From assembly GCA_032718565.1 (NCBI GenBank), contig JAVGVS010000013.1, forward strand, positions 689,907-753,906: a DNA stretch of 64,000 nt, in the 5' to 3' direction. Made by a program: the position numbers and the translations under genes. The notes below the pieces were generated by a model. That model saw nothing but the letters and a program-made list of their open reading frames with translations. It ran no database searches and had not been told where the DNA came from. Each line of letters opens with the position of its first letter. The stretch's first letter is position 1. This document shows, one piece after another, positions 52,985 to 64,000 of the stretch. This DNA is from Distichodus sexfasciatus (taxonomy: Eukaryota > Chordata > Actinopteri > Characiformes > Distichodontidae).

Positions 52985-53465
52985 GTTTTCTTTATGAGTA
53001 GTGGTCCTCACAAAACTGTCCACACAAAGCCACAAAAAACAACCAAACTCCAGGTTTTAGTTTTATTTTTTGTGTAAAAAAAAAAAAATTTTTATAAGTA
53101 GCAGTCCTCACAAAACTATCCACACAAAGCCACAAAAACCAGCCAAACTAGATGGTTAAAGTTTGTAAAACAGATATTTCGTTCTGAGTAATGGTCCTCA
53201 CATTCAATACTGTCCACACAAAGCCACAAAAAATAGCCAAACTCCAAGTTTTAGTTGTAGCTTTTGTACAAAAAATAATTCTTAATGAGTAGTGGTCCCC
53301 ACATGCAAAACTGTCCTCACAAAGCCACAAAAAGCAGTCAAACTAGGTGTTTTAGAGTTTGTAAAACATACACTCTTTCGTTCTGAGTAGTGGTCCTCAC
53401 ATTCAACCGTGTCCACACAAAGCTACAAAAACCTGCCGAACTAGTTGTTGTGCATGTGAGGACCG
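52860..53465. repeat. Diverged ~100-bp tandem repeat, five to six units
   Basis: Units marked by AGTGGTCCTCAC at about 53,000, 53,101, 53,191, 53,291 and 53,390 (spacing 90-101 bases), each followed by ACTGTCCACACAAAGCCACA, AAAC-CC-AGGTTTTAG and a poly(A)/TTTGTAAA block. A weaker unit begins near 52,870. A 29-base perfect A run is at 52,948-52,976. Confidence 0.85.
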
Positions 53466-53619
53466 GACCTGAGAAGAGAAAAACTTTTAACAAAATCTTC
53501 ATCAAAACTGAAAAGATTTGTTGTTTTTTTTACTGTGCTTCAGATTAGACTTAGGTGTAGAATATTTTGAGATTTAGGATAATGGCAGTACAGAAATACC
53601 TCGAATGGCAGGACGTAGC

Positions 53620-53655
<36 letters not shown>

Positions 53656-54450
53656 AACAAAAGGTGACTGGCTGCCCAGACCCTGCTAGTGTTGGTTTTA
53701 TGGACTTGGTTTTAGTATCTGTCCAAACGTTTCTTTATCTGTCTGCCTTTTTGCCTTTTCGCCTTTTCTCTCAGCCTTTCAATTGCTGTTTAATCAAGGA
53801 CACACACACAATCACACACACACACATCTACGTCCTGTCATCTTTGTGAGTTATTTGTCTTTACTGCCATAATATTAGATCTAGGCTAATTATTCTTTTG
53901 CCAAAACTTATTCTAACTACTTACAATTCTTTGCTGGCAATTCCCTTATGAGGTCCATTTCTCACATGCACAAATTTCTCCACAAATCCAATGCTTCGTT
54001 TTCCAATCTTTTTGGACACAATTAGGAATTAAAAACAACACACTCTCTGAACTCTCTTGAAGTGCATAAAAAAGAACATCCCTTTTTTATGATGACGAGA
54101 GAAAAATTATGATTACATTTATGATGATTCCCTGCTGTGAAAACGTATCCATTTTTATTTAAAATGAAACTCTAATTTTTGCTAACTTTAATGTTTATTT
54201 TATGAAGGAAGAGATCTAAAGCACTGAAACTTACTTACTTAGATACTCAAATCAGGGGTAAAGTTAGAGCTTTAGTTTTTTCCTCCAACTTGTGTATTAG
54301 TAAATCTATATAATATCGTAACTACACTACCAACGTAACTAATGTTTAAAGTCAATTATTGAACAACAATATGAACTTTAACCCTTTAACGTCGGCAAGA
54401 CTTGAGCTTTTGTTCTTATTTGAATATATTATTATAGTTATTATAGTTTG
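53466..54450. other. AT-rich spacer with GT/CA runs
   Basis: (GT)n at 53,621-53,651 and (CA)n at 53,801-53,825. 53,870-54,450 is AT-rich with no supported feature. Confidence 0.5.
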
Positions 54451-54695
54451 GCGGTTGGTAAATGGCAGCTTATTGAGTTAAATCTTGTGCTTTCGGAAGT
54501 ATGCGGATCGAATCCGGACCCGGTAAAGAGTACACGCTAAGTGCTCAGAACAGGTACGATCATGTACAGTTCCCCAGGTGCTGTCGTGTCAGCTGCCCTG
54601 CTCCTTCACGGATGGAGTCAAATGCAGAGATCATTTGGTTGCATAATGTGCTGTGGTGTGTTCACAATGACAAATAATCCTCACTTTCCACTCAT
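54451..54695 (+). mobile_element. SINE-B copy, diverged, with head
   Basis: Head GGTTGGTAAATGGCAGC, B-box-like GGATCGAATCC, ACACGCTAAGTGCTCAGAAC, CTGCTCCTTCACGGATGG, GTGCTGTGGTGTGTTCAC and ACAAATAATCCTCACTTTCC. Confidence 0.8.
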
Positions 54696-54985
54696 ACAAT
54701 AAACCTCATAGACTATAAGCATTAATGCCTTTTAATTTTAGGGTGTGTGTATTATTGTGAGATTTGGCCAAAGCACAGGAGGAAAGATATTAAGAACCAG
54801 TTATGTTTCATACTTTTATATTTTCATGAATATGCAGAAATATGGGACGGACTTTGTAGGAAAAAAAATGAAACGCTGCTTTTCAACAGTATTTGTTTGA
54901 TACCATAAATGTGATTTTCGATGTTCATCATCTCGTCCCGAATCGGAGCATGAACGTGAGTGTTAGACGCAAGAAAAAAGAAAGG
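54696..54985. other. Spacer, nothing recognised
   Basis: AT-rich single-copy DNA. Confidence 0.45.
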
Positions 54986-55480
54986 AAAGCCTGATGGGGT
55001 TAATGAAAAGGCCGTTTTGGGCCGGGCAAATTATCTTTTTGAAATTAATACTTAATATTTTATTATTCCAATGTATTTTTCATGTAATCTTTGCATTTTT
55101 TTTCTTATCTTTTTTTCTGGCAAATATAATGTATCCGTCATTCATTCCTATTTGACCTTGATGAGTCCTCGGAACGTGAATTAAAGCGCTCCATTTTTTA
55201 CCGCCAAAATGAGTAATAATTCAGAAATATTAATAATATATAATCATAATGCTGTTCGGGAGAATTGAAAGTTCCCAAACAGGGAGAAAAGAATAGAGAC
55301 GAAGCCAGGGGAGTGGAAGGGAAGAATTGGTCATTTGGGCCTGTTTTTTCTTCACTTGAATTATATAGCACGGTGGGTCCTGTGGCTGGCGTAAGTGGTC
55401 CGGAGCTGGGGATTGTGGTCCGGATGTTGGTCAGTAACAGGGGCCGTTCGTGCTGTACCCCTCTCTCCTCTGAGGCAGTT
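54986..55480. promoter_or_regulatory. Candidate conserved regulatory block
   Basis: Repeat-free: GCAAATTATCTTTTTGAAAT, ATTTTATTATTCCAATG, GAATTAAAGCGCTCC, GAGTAATAATTCAGAAATAT, ATATATAATCATAATGC. Dense AT-rich cores with several TAAT/ATTA sites. Function is inferred. Confidence 0.36.
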
Positions 55481-55499
55481 AATTGAAGATGAGCGTTAA

Positions 55500-56300
55500 C
55501 AGGTTTCCTCCCCTCCTTCCCTCGCTCCCTCGCTCCCGTTCATGTACTTAACCCATTTAAAAGTCCGTGCCAACAGGGCCGCCGGCATTAATATTAATTG
55601 CTCTCCGTGTTAATTTCTGGCGCCGGACGCTCGTCGGAAACGCCGGCTGCGTCCACTTACCTCTCTCCCTCTCTTCCACAGCTTCTCTGCCTCACTTCCA
55701 CACCTTGTCATTCTCTTTCCCCTCCGCTCCTTTCACTCTCTTCACGCATAACGAGGCGAAGGAACTAAGGAAACCATTTTCTTCCCCCCCTCCACTTCCC
55801 TAACCCCTAGGCTCTTCAAAGCCCTAATGTATAAAATTGTGTATTATTACGCCATTATTAAAATGATGGAGCTCAGGCGGTAATGCCAATGAACTCATTT
55901 ACTCTCTGCTCCGCGACAATAGCCCCGGTGAAATGGCCCGGCCGATTTCCTCTCGCCCACCACCCCCACCACCCGCTAAAGTCCGGCCCGCCGTGGGCTT
56001 TACCGTGAAGGGAATAAATTTGAGGGTTTTCACGAGGCTTCGCTCAGCGGAGGAAAGTCAGAGGGGTTTTAAAGCCAACTATTATTGCACTTGTTTAAGG
56101 TGGGATCGTAGCGGCAGCTCGGCGCAGGGTGGAAGTGTGAAACTTTGGGTGAGTGGTGATGGAACGACACACGCTTCATTATACCCAATTAAGCAGTTTT
56201 CCGATGGAATTCATTGATAGTGGATTGATAGCGCTCGAGAGTAAGGATTCATTTTGCTTGATTCACCTTATTTGTCGCATTTAGAGCCTGTTATTACGCG
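55500..56300. promoter_or_regulatory. Candidate conserved regulatory block, CpG-containing
   Basis: Two likely cores: 55,575-55,640 (GGCATTAATATTAATTGCTC) and 56,150-56,290 (TTCATTATACCCAATTAAGC, GAATTCATTGATAGTGGATT). Between are GC-rich and CT-rich stretches. The open plus-strand frame 55,933-56,217 is proline-rich at its start and has no recognised domain; I treat it as accidental. Confidence 0.36.
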
Positions 56301-57239
56301 ATACAGTGCGATATAAGTTTGTCTTCTGTGTTTGTATTTCCCCGCTCGTGGTGGGGATGAAGATGCGTGGGGAAAGCCCGGCTGAGGCGGTGGAGTTTTA
56401 GGGAGGAAAGAGTGTGAGAGAAGGCGAGAGAGGTGTACTTACATTTCTGCTGTCTCCGACTCCTGACTAATGAGGAAAGCTTTGGTTCGGGCTCCCTTAG
56501 GGCCTGTTGGACCCCTGTCTGGCCCCGCTCCAGCTAAACTCTCTGCCATAAACCTCCAGCATGACCATAGCACATCTCTACCCTACTCACATACATTCTG
56601 CTGCTGGCTTTGAATGATTTATATAACCTTTTTAAAATTAAAATAATATAATAAAAAAAAAAAAAAATAATATGTTGGGGACAAAATCTGTGGTCCAATC
56701 TTTTATAATGCACATTTTTATACTTAATTGTATTTTTTTGTATTTATTCGATATTTGAAAAATTATGTTCATGGAAACATTGCTACAGCAGTTGTAATGG
56801 AATAGGGTCATATAAAAGTCCTAATGGTTTTAGAAATTAGTTTTAAAATATGTATATAAAAATATTTGGAAATAGATCAAAAGATTTTGTTGTATTAATG
56901 TGAAAAATGCAATTACAGTTTATGAAAGATACAGAAATTTATAGAAATATCTGTTTAAAAATAGCCAATTTTAATAATTATTATCATAGATGAACATACC
57001 ATTTTTTAATTATTATTAATGGTTAAAATCTGGCCATTTCTGTCCTTAACATTTCACTCTCGAGATTTTACGTAGTCTGTGTTTGGCACTGAGGTCTGAC
57101 TTAAATGAAAATGTAGCCCAATTCAGAAACAGTATTCTCAATTTTAGATATGGGCAATAACACACACCCATTCACACACACGTACACACATCCACGTACA
57201 TACATACACACACACACACATACGTGCCGAATGAATTGA
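56301..57239. other. Spacer, AT-rich in the middle, CA-rich at the end
   Basis: A-run at 56,652-56,667; 56,640-57,030 is AT-rich; CACACACAC stretches at 57,160-57,222. No supported gene. Confidence 0.5.
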
Positions 57240-57380
57240 AGTCATTTTGATGAAAAATGAGGGCCGGGCTGATTTTGGACAGCTTGGAGAAGCTGGCAGT
57301 GATGTCATTAAGCGACAGGGCCGGCCGATAAAGCGGGGCGGCCTGCTGAATAAATAAATAAATTAAATTAATATCTTATA
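57240..57380. promoter_or_regulatory. Candidate conserved element
   Basis: Complex: GGCCGGGCTGATTTTGGACA, GTGATGTCATTAAGCG (CRE-like TGATGTCA), GGCCGATAAAGCGG, followed by TAAATAAATAAATTAAATTA. Role inferred. Confidence 0.3.
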
Positions 57381-58164
57381 TATTCTTTTCACCTCCCTCC
57401 AGGGCCTCCCACCCCCCCTCCCAAATCTCTCCCCAAAATCCTGACCACTCACCTTAAGCGGCCCCCACCCTTCTTAACCCCTCACCCCTCACCCCTTTCC
57501 CTGCTGGCGCTCTACTTCCCAATCCACCCGCGTATGGAGGGAGGGAGGGAGAGAGAGATCTGAATGCGACTTGGCAATAAATAATAAATTTGACTAATAC
57601 ACGTTGAGCTCGAGTCACCCTTTAGCGCCCCCCTCTTCACCCCTTCACCACCTCCAGCAGCACCCCTGTTGTCCCCAGAGGACGAGGGAGGAGGATGGAG
57701 GGATGAGGAATAGAGAGATGAAGTGGGCTGGGGGGGGGGTCGTACATGGACTGAATTCATGATTTGAGGAAGGGTGGTGGTGGGGGATGAGGCTGTCCCA
57801 GACCCCAAGAGTGGTGGCGGTGTGATAATAGGCTAAAACAACTAGCATGAGAATGAGTGAGAGAGAGAGAAAGAAGGAGAGAGAGAACGCAGAGGCGTAA
57901 AAGAAAGGTCGAGGCGATATTGAGTGTCAACTCCTCCACCAGCATCGTCCCCTTTTCCCCAGACTGGGAGCAAAAAAAAAAAATCCCAGCTAGAGACTGT
58001 CGTCTCGGAAATTGTCGTCTCGGAGACGGGACCCGGTCCAGATAGTGTTAGCGCGTCCCGGCAAACCAAACCAACGCCCCCCTTCCCTCTTCTCCCCCCA
58101 CCCCGTGCGTCTTACCTCTTCAAGCTGGCTCCTCGTGTGTGTGTGGCGTGTGAGAGCTGATGGC

Positions 58165-58202
<38 letters not shown>

Positions 58203-58620
58203 GGTATTATGCGCTCTGGATGTTGCCTGGTGTTTTAAGCGTCCAGGTAGCGCGCGCTCTCTCTAAATAAGCAGTACATTCACAAGCCCCATCAGGACAG
58301 GAGGCAGGGCTGCAGCCTGGGTGTGAAATCACACTAAAGCTCTCTCTCTCTCCAGCCGGAGCGCTCTCTCTCTCTCTCTCTGAAACACACACACACACAC
58401 ACACTCACACGCTCACACACACACTCACTCACATAGTCAGTGTCTCTGCCGGTAGCGCTCCACTACTGTAAGCACAGCAGCGGCAGCCTGGAGGAAAAGT
58501 GAGGACTTGGACGTCAAGGAAGGAGAGAAAGAAAGAAAGGAAGGAAGGAGGGAAGGAAGGAAGGAAGGAAGAGGGAGAGAGAGAGAGAAGGTGGAGGAAA
58601 AGAAAGACAGAAAGGTCAGT
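57381..58620. repeat. C-rich, GA- and CA-repeat-rich DNA
   Basis: CCCTC/CCCCT-rich 57,395-57,500, GGGAGGGAGGGAGAGAGA at 57,538-57,557, (GA)n near 57,857-57,888, (GA)n at 58,169-58,198, (CT)n at 58,366-58,381, (CA)n at 58,385-58,404, (GGAA)n at 58,526-58,572. The segment 58,440-58,614 ends AGACAGAAAG|GTCAGT, a possible splice donor, but no exon can be supported. Confidence 0.7.
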
Positions 58621-58685
58621 ACGCTGATTCTCTCGTTCTGCTGTGTGGAGAGACTTTGAGCGAGTGTGGTAGAGAGGGTGTGTGT

Positions 58686-58718
<33 letters not shown>

Positions 58719-60381
58719 GAAGAGCCAGGTCCGGGGCTGGCTGAAAGTAGTGATTCTGGGAGAGTTTGTGGGAAGTGCTCTCTTGTTTGATCCTGCAAGG
58801 TGGGAGCAGGTGGGAGCCCCGGCTCTGTGTGTGTGTGTGTGTGTGTGTGAGTGCGTGTTTATGTTTGTGGGGTGTGTGGGTGGGGGTGCATGTTTGGGTG
58901 TGGGGGTGGAGGGATTGGGAGGGGTGGTCGGTCTGGTTTCGGAAGCAGGCCAGCTATGGTGGCTAGTGTGTGTGTGTGTTTACAAGCATGAGCATGCGTG
59001 TGTGTGTGTGTGAGTGTGTGCCCAACACATGCAATTTTTTTTGTGCATGTAATAAACAGAATTTGTCTAGAAATTTGTTGGGCATTTATTATTAGTTGAG
59101 ATGAAGAGTTCTATGTATGTTTGAGTGTGTGTGTGCAGGTGTGTGTGAGGTGGAGATGTTAAGGTGTAAATTTTGCCAGGACGGTGGCCGCCTAATCTCG
59201 GACTGGTCACTGTGCTTTAAGGCCAGATTAAGAACAGGATGCTGAGGCGGGGACAGGTGTATGTGTGTGGTGTCATCCCCCCCAAAAAGAAAATAAATCC
59301 CTTCCGCGCCCAGCGCTTTTCGCCCCCGCGTCTGAGCCGCCGACCTGAATCCGACGGCCAGCCAAACTTCGCCGCTCACACTTACCTCCATGGCGCATGA
59401 CGCAGCATTGCACCGAGAGGGTCACTGCACCCGTGACCCAAACACATGTGGGCGAACAGACTCCCCCCTCTCTACAAAGTCACACACACATACACAAACC
59501 TACTTCATGGTGTGTGTGTCTGTGACGCTTGGGGTAGTGAGTCAAGGCCTCCTTTGCCTCTAAAATCTCGCCCGAACTCTCGCGCACCTTTCGCACTTTC
59601 TTAGTTGCAAGTTTCCTGACGTGCATTTTGTTCTGCGAGAGTTAATTGTTAGTATCGCTATTCTCTAAAATTCTCTAAATTCGCAACTTTTGGTTGAATT
59701 TCTGATCTTCTGGTGTTTGTTGATGGAGTTTGTTTTCTTAAATTTTCGCCAGCGTTTGGTGTGTGTGTGTGTATGTGTGTGTGTCTTGCCGCTGTTTCAG
59801 CGTTGGGCCGGCCGACGCCACCCGCACGCAGGAACGGCCAAAAGGCAGGACGAGCGAATTGTCGGCGGCACTAAAGATATCAAGCCAAACGTTCCCACCA
59901 TCCATCACGGCTGTCGCGGCGTTTCTGCGCCGACAGTGATTTATCCCGGGGCTGGAGCCCATTTGAGCCGCGATGGAGAAATAAGCGGCAGCTCACACAC
60001 ACATACGCACGCACACCCTTACTCCTGTTATGAAGGGAATAACACACACTCTGACGTATCGTCCACGCGCTGAACCCTGTCTTTGCAGCTTTGTTGTTGC
60101 ATTTATTTGTATTATCAAATCCGTCGGAAAACAAAATCAAACGTTCTGCTTCCAGACCACATGGTGTGCTGTGGTGCATTTCCTCCCCTCTACCCAGCAT
60201 GTAGAGAAACACTCGGAGGACTGCCGCTCTCTCCACCCCTCTCTCTCTCTTACTCATCACACACTGAAGCTGAGGCCTGACTGTGAATCTCAAGTTTTTA
60301 GTACAAAAGAAGGAATGTCTAGAGGTGATTCTAATTTAAGGGACTGGAGTTGTGTGTGTGTTTACGTGTTTGGGTGTGCGC

Positions 60382-60421
<40 letters not shown>

Positions 60422-60652
60422 CGTTTCTACCAACACTGACAAGCTTTGCTGTGTCTCTGTGTGTGGATTATGCGGCTGGTTTTATTCCATTGGCTCATTT
60501 TTGGGGGGGTCTCAGTTAAGTATCTTACTGAACACACACACACACACATACACACTCGCAACCCATTACACTTTCACTACTACTTCTGTTTCACTCAAAA
60601 GCTGTAGCCTCAGAATCCTCATTGATGTGTGTGTATGTCTGTGTGTGTGTGT
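58621..60652. other. GT-repeat-rich spacer with a complex core
   Basis: (GT)n at 58,678-58,718, 58,826-58,850, 58,995-59,020, 59,758-59,784 and 60,388-60,420. 59,785-59,990 is complex and CpG-rich (GGCCGGCCGACGCCACCCGC) and might be regulatory. Open frames here mostly run through GT repeats. Confidence 0.5.
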
Positions 60653-60654
60653 GT

Positions 60655-60770
60655 GTATTAATAAAGTTCAAATTAAAACAATCAAATCAATTAAATATAT
60701 ATTAGACAAAATTAATAGTTATTCAATATGAAGCAGGTATGTGTGGATGTGTAAGTGGGCTGTGTGTGTG
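60655..60770. repeat. Direct duplication, copy 1 (with flanking GT)
   Basis: About 115 bases (AAAGTTCAAATTAAA, TTAAATATATATTAGACA, TTAATAGTTATTCAATATG, GTGTGGATGTGTAAGTGGGC) repeated at 61,089-61,204 with only a few differences. Confidence 0.93.
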
Positions 60771-61088
60771 TGTGTTTGTGTGTGTGTTCTTGTACTTGCT
60801 ACATAGTAAGAACCAAATTGAGTTTTTAACCAGCAGAAGTGAGAGATTTTTTGGGGAAGTGAGACTTTTTTTAGTGATTTTCCTTCTTTAAACTTCTCCT
60901 TTACCAAAAACAATATATGAGTTTATTTACAAAACTAAAGTGTAGAAAAGATTAGCTTTGTAGTTACTGAGGTTATAGTTAGGGTTATGTTTGGGGTTAG
61001 GTGTAGTGTATTTACGCCACAGTAATACAGAAGTCAATGGAGGTCCTCGCTACTGTATAAGTACAAGGATGTGTGTGTGTGTGTATGT
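60771..61088. other. Spacer between the duplicated segments
   Basis: Single-copy-looking DNA with (GT)n at both ends; TAGTTAGGGTTATGTTTGGG at about 60,977-60,996. Confidence 0.5.
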
Positions 61089-61204
61089 GTATTAGTAAAG
61101 TTCAAATTAAAGCAATCCAATCAATTAAATATATATTAGACATAATTAATAGTTATTCAATATGAAGCAGATATGTGTGGATGTGTAAGTGGGCTGTGTG
61201 TGTG
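61089..61204. repeat. Direct duplication, copy 2
   Basis: Partner of 60,655-60,770 at an offset of 434 bases. Both copies are flanked by GT tracts, which probably mediated the duplication. Confidence 0.93.
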
Positions 61205-62399
61205 AAATGGTTTTGTCAGTTTCCACTAAAAATAAATTCCTGCATGTCCTCATGTCTGTTCATATTTTAGCAGAATTTTGTGGTTTTTTTGTATTTAAAT
61301 GTTTGCTTTCCCTGTGAGTGTGTGTGTGTGCAGGTGTGTGTGTGTGTGGTGGCCGCTTCCTTGGTCGTCTTTGTGTTTGGCTGGGTGTTGTTATCAGTGA
61401 CTGTGATCGCAGCGTCACCCGCTTATGCTGCCTGTGTGTGTGTGTGTGTCTGTGTCTGTGTGTGTGTGTCTGTATGTGTATGAAGCCATCAGACCTAACC
61501 TTAGCAAAACTCACACAGATTTTTTAAATAAATACACACATTTTTTAAATGCATACATATAGAGCGTAGACAAAATTTCACACACAACATTACAAGTTAA
61601 AATTATTTAAATTTTTCCAGATAAAATCATATACAAAAAATGTGTGCAAAAATTATTTTCACTGTAAATCCCTGCAGCATGTTTTGAACGTAAATCCTCC
61701 AGTGTTTGTGCGTGTGTGTGTGTACACATTTCTTCCATTTTTTAAAGACGACCGGAATGTGTAGAAACCTTGTCACTGGTGTTTGCCAGTAAATTTTTCC
61801 TCTCGCTCGTGCTCGGTGTGTTCAGTGCGTTTGGACGGCGTTGTTGGAGGACGGCCGGCAAATAAAAAGATTTGGGCTCTCGCTCCGATAAGGTGGCCGA
61901 ACCTCGGCTTCTGTATCCAAATCCAGGATGTCTGCTTTGAGGTTTAACATTCATGCCGGCTGTGGGATTGTGCGGCCTACTGCTGGTCCTCCAGTGTCCG
62001 CGCGGGCATCGGATTGCTGCTGCCAACCTTGTGTGTGTGTGTGTCTCTCTGTGTGAGTATAAAGGTGTGTGTGTTGGGACATTTAGGATGCGGCCTGACC
62101 TCTTTATATATGTGTGTGAATGAGAGAAAGAGAGAGCGCGAGTGAGAGAGAGATGGAAGCGGCTTACCGTGTCAATCACCGACAGCTGCTGCTTGATGCT
62201 GGGATGTTGCATCACTCCGAACGGGATTGTGGGAAAAACGGTGCGCGGCGGCCCCGGAAGAGCGATTGCGACTCTCTCTCTAACACACATACACACAGCC
62301 AGGCATGCAGGAGTGTAAAAGGGTTGGATTTTAGAATTCTGACAAATTTTGCATGTTTTGCTGGAATTTCGAACTATTTGAGAAACAGTTTATTCTAAT
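61205..62399. other. GT-rich spacer with a complex core
   Basis: (GT)n at 61,315-61,347 and 61,432-61,476; 61,800-62,020 is complex, moderately CpG-rich DNA; GAGAGAGA at 62,121-62,153. No gene is supported. Confidence 0.45.
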
Positions 62400-63239
62400 A
62401 TTACATTCTTTTTAATAAGTTTTACAAAAATCTGAATTTTTGCTTTTATTAAAAGATCTGGAATTGTTTGTAATTGTAATCGCATTTGTGTAATTTTAAA
62501 CTGAATTCTAAGCAGTTTTATGGAAATTGGTTATTTTTGTTACATTTGTTAGCAATATGATTGTATTTATAGCTCCTGCATCGTGTTATGAATTTGATCA
62601 CAATTCCATCTTATTAATGCAAATCAATTAACCCCATATAATTAAATTGATTTAAATTTAATTGATCGCTCAATTGATTTCCTGAATAATTGATTATTGG
62701 ACCAACAACAACAATAATAATAATAATAATCAAATAAATTGAAAACAATTAGCCTTCACCTCTAATTTACAGCAGTGTGGAAGTGATTTGTTGAAGTTAA
62801 TTGTTAAAGGGCTTTTGTGGAGGTTCGACGTGTGGAAAAAAGATGCAAAAAAAGGACGCAGATGCAAATAAGTTTTCTGTTTGAACTTTTAATATGCAGC
62901 AACAAGATGATGATGATTGATTCATCGTCAAAGGGACGTTTAAAATCGTTTTTTAATATGTTTGACGTTAATTAATGAAGGTGGCGTTATGTGTGGACAC
63001 TGCACTAATTTATTGCAATTTATTGCATCCAGGTGAAGTGTGTGTGTGTGTGTGGGTGGGTGGGTGGTGTTAGTTGAGAGCAGAATGGTCTTTGCTTGGA
63101 GTGTGTTTGAGTGTCAACATTATCATGCAAATCTATAAATATTTTTAAATATCTCTTCCAGAATTTGGTTTTAAAATAATTGAAAATTCTGAAATTATTA
63201 TATTTCAAATGATCTCAGAAATGTATTTAAGTAAAAGCT
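62400..63239. other. AT-rich tract, few repeats
   Basis: Many AATTG/CAATT and TTAATT strings (62,590-62,720), (AAT)n at 62,712-62,730, (GT)n/(GGGT)n at 63,038-63,066. 62,590-62,960 could be a regulatory block: AATTAAATTGATTTAAATTT, TTGATCGCTCAATTGATTTC. Inferred only. Confidence 0.35.
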
Positions 63240-64000
63240 CGTCATGTCGGGTTTGTGTATCATCGGTGTTGTAAAGGTGCTCCGTTTTCCCCACGCGTTT
63301 GCCCTGGACATGGGCGTTGTTTATTCTAGCGTGCTGCATCTCTTCTCGTCCGCCCCATTGGCCGCTCTCCATAAGTGGCACCCGCTCTCGGCCTATCAGG
63401 CGCCTCGGACGGTGCCGACGGCGGAACAAGGAAGCTCGGGATTGGATGCTGGATTTCTGAGTGTGTGTGTGTGTTTGTGTGTGTGTGTGTTTACAGACCC
63501 CAGCACAGCCACAACAATCTAGAAGCCTCCACCTTTCTCAGCCCTGATTGGGAGATAAAAATGGACGCTGGGGTTTGATTCGCAAAAAGAAATAAATATA
63601 GAGCGTTGAAAGCGGAAGCAGGCGCCCAAAGCGAAAGATTAAAAACACTAGAAAAAAGGCAGAAATCGTTTAGACGCTTGAGTTTCGGGCCAGGCGTCTT
63701 TTAGGAGCATATATGAATTCTGCTAAAACCTCCAGCGAGTCAATCTCGGCTCCTCCTCTTCCTGAGCAGCGGGGCTCCGTGATGCAGGGATGAGGTGGTG
63801 ATCAAGCGTCTCAAGCCCCCACGATGGTAGTTAGCGGCCCCTCGTCCGTCCCCAATCCGGCCGTCCATCCGGCCGCCCGCACGCCCACCCGCCACCGCCG
63901 CTTGTTACACCTGATTACGGCAATCACGAGGCCCCCACTTCATCAACCGGCCCCCGAGACGCTGCCGCAGCGACAGCGAGAAGGGGACCGGGGGGCCCCC
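63240..64000. other. Complex, CpG-containing DNA up to the window edge
   Basis: 63,240-63,460 and 63,520-63,790 are repeat-free apart from (GT)n at 63,461-63,491. 63,500-63,600 has CCCTGATTGGGAGATAAAAA. The end is very GC-rich (63,835-64,000). A CpG-island or promoter could begin here, but it runs off the window. Confidence 0.35.

Noticed and set aside
55933..56217. 94-codon plus-strand frame
   Set aside because: No domain. It overlaps a block whose motif content better fits a noncoding element.
60030..60731. 233-codon plus-strand frame
   Set aside because: Large parts are translated GT/CA repeats (CVCVCV, THTHTH).

Overview
This window looks like nuclear DNA from a ray-finned (teleost) fish. 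The evidence is its repeats: tRNA-derived SINEs resembling zebrafish DANA, an internally deleted Tc1-like transposon of a type common in fish, many short hAT-type elements with 8-bp target-site duplications, and very frequent (GT)n, (GA)n and (TAAT/GAAT)n microsatellites. Nothing looks bacterial, organellar or viral. The species cannot be named from the sequence.

Protein-coding content is close to nil. The only segment that reads like a real coding exon is at 2,132-2,224 (+): a splice acceptor, 30 codons with protein-like composition, a stop, and a poly(A) signal about 280 bases later. If it is real, a gene ends there and the remaining 61 kb is a gene desert or the intron or flank of another gene. 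Two weaker exon-like segments (20,042-20,193 and 34,421-34,536) are listed with low confidence. Almost every long open frame here runs through microsatellite, SINE or GC-rich DNA and looks accidental.

Layout: 0-9.3 kb holds SINEs, the candidate terminal exon, a CpG-rich block (4.9-5.8 kb) and the first candidate regulatory elements. 9.3-22 kb is mixed single-copy DNA with two hAT elements and two SINEs. 22.4-28.5 kb is an AT-rich tract with dense homeodomain-type TAATTA cores, the best candidate cluster of developmental enhancers. 28.5-34.2 kb is rich in repeats: AGCTAGC-type degenerate repeats, a hAT element, a long TA/CA tract and the Tc1 relic. 34.2-39 kb mixes candidate regulatory blocks with a 38-copy, 14-bp minisatellite. 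39-46 kb is the densest transposon region: four SINEs, a TIR element, a hAT element and an unassigned repeat family. 46-64 kb alternates candidate regulatory blocks with microsatellites, an inverted second copy of the TIR element, a perfect-TIR hAT MITE, a ~100-bp tandem repeat and a 434-bp-spaced duplication.

Taken together, the window looks like a regulatory landscape beside or inside a developmental gene: long complex single-copy blocks rich in homeodomain- and POU-like motifs, separated by repeats. Calls of 'candidate conserved element' are inference from composition only. No cross-species comparison could be run.
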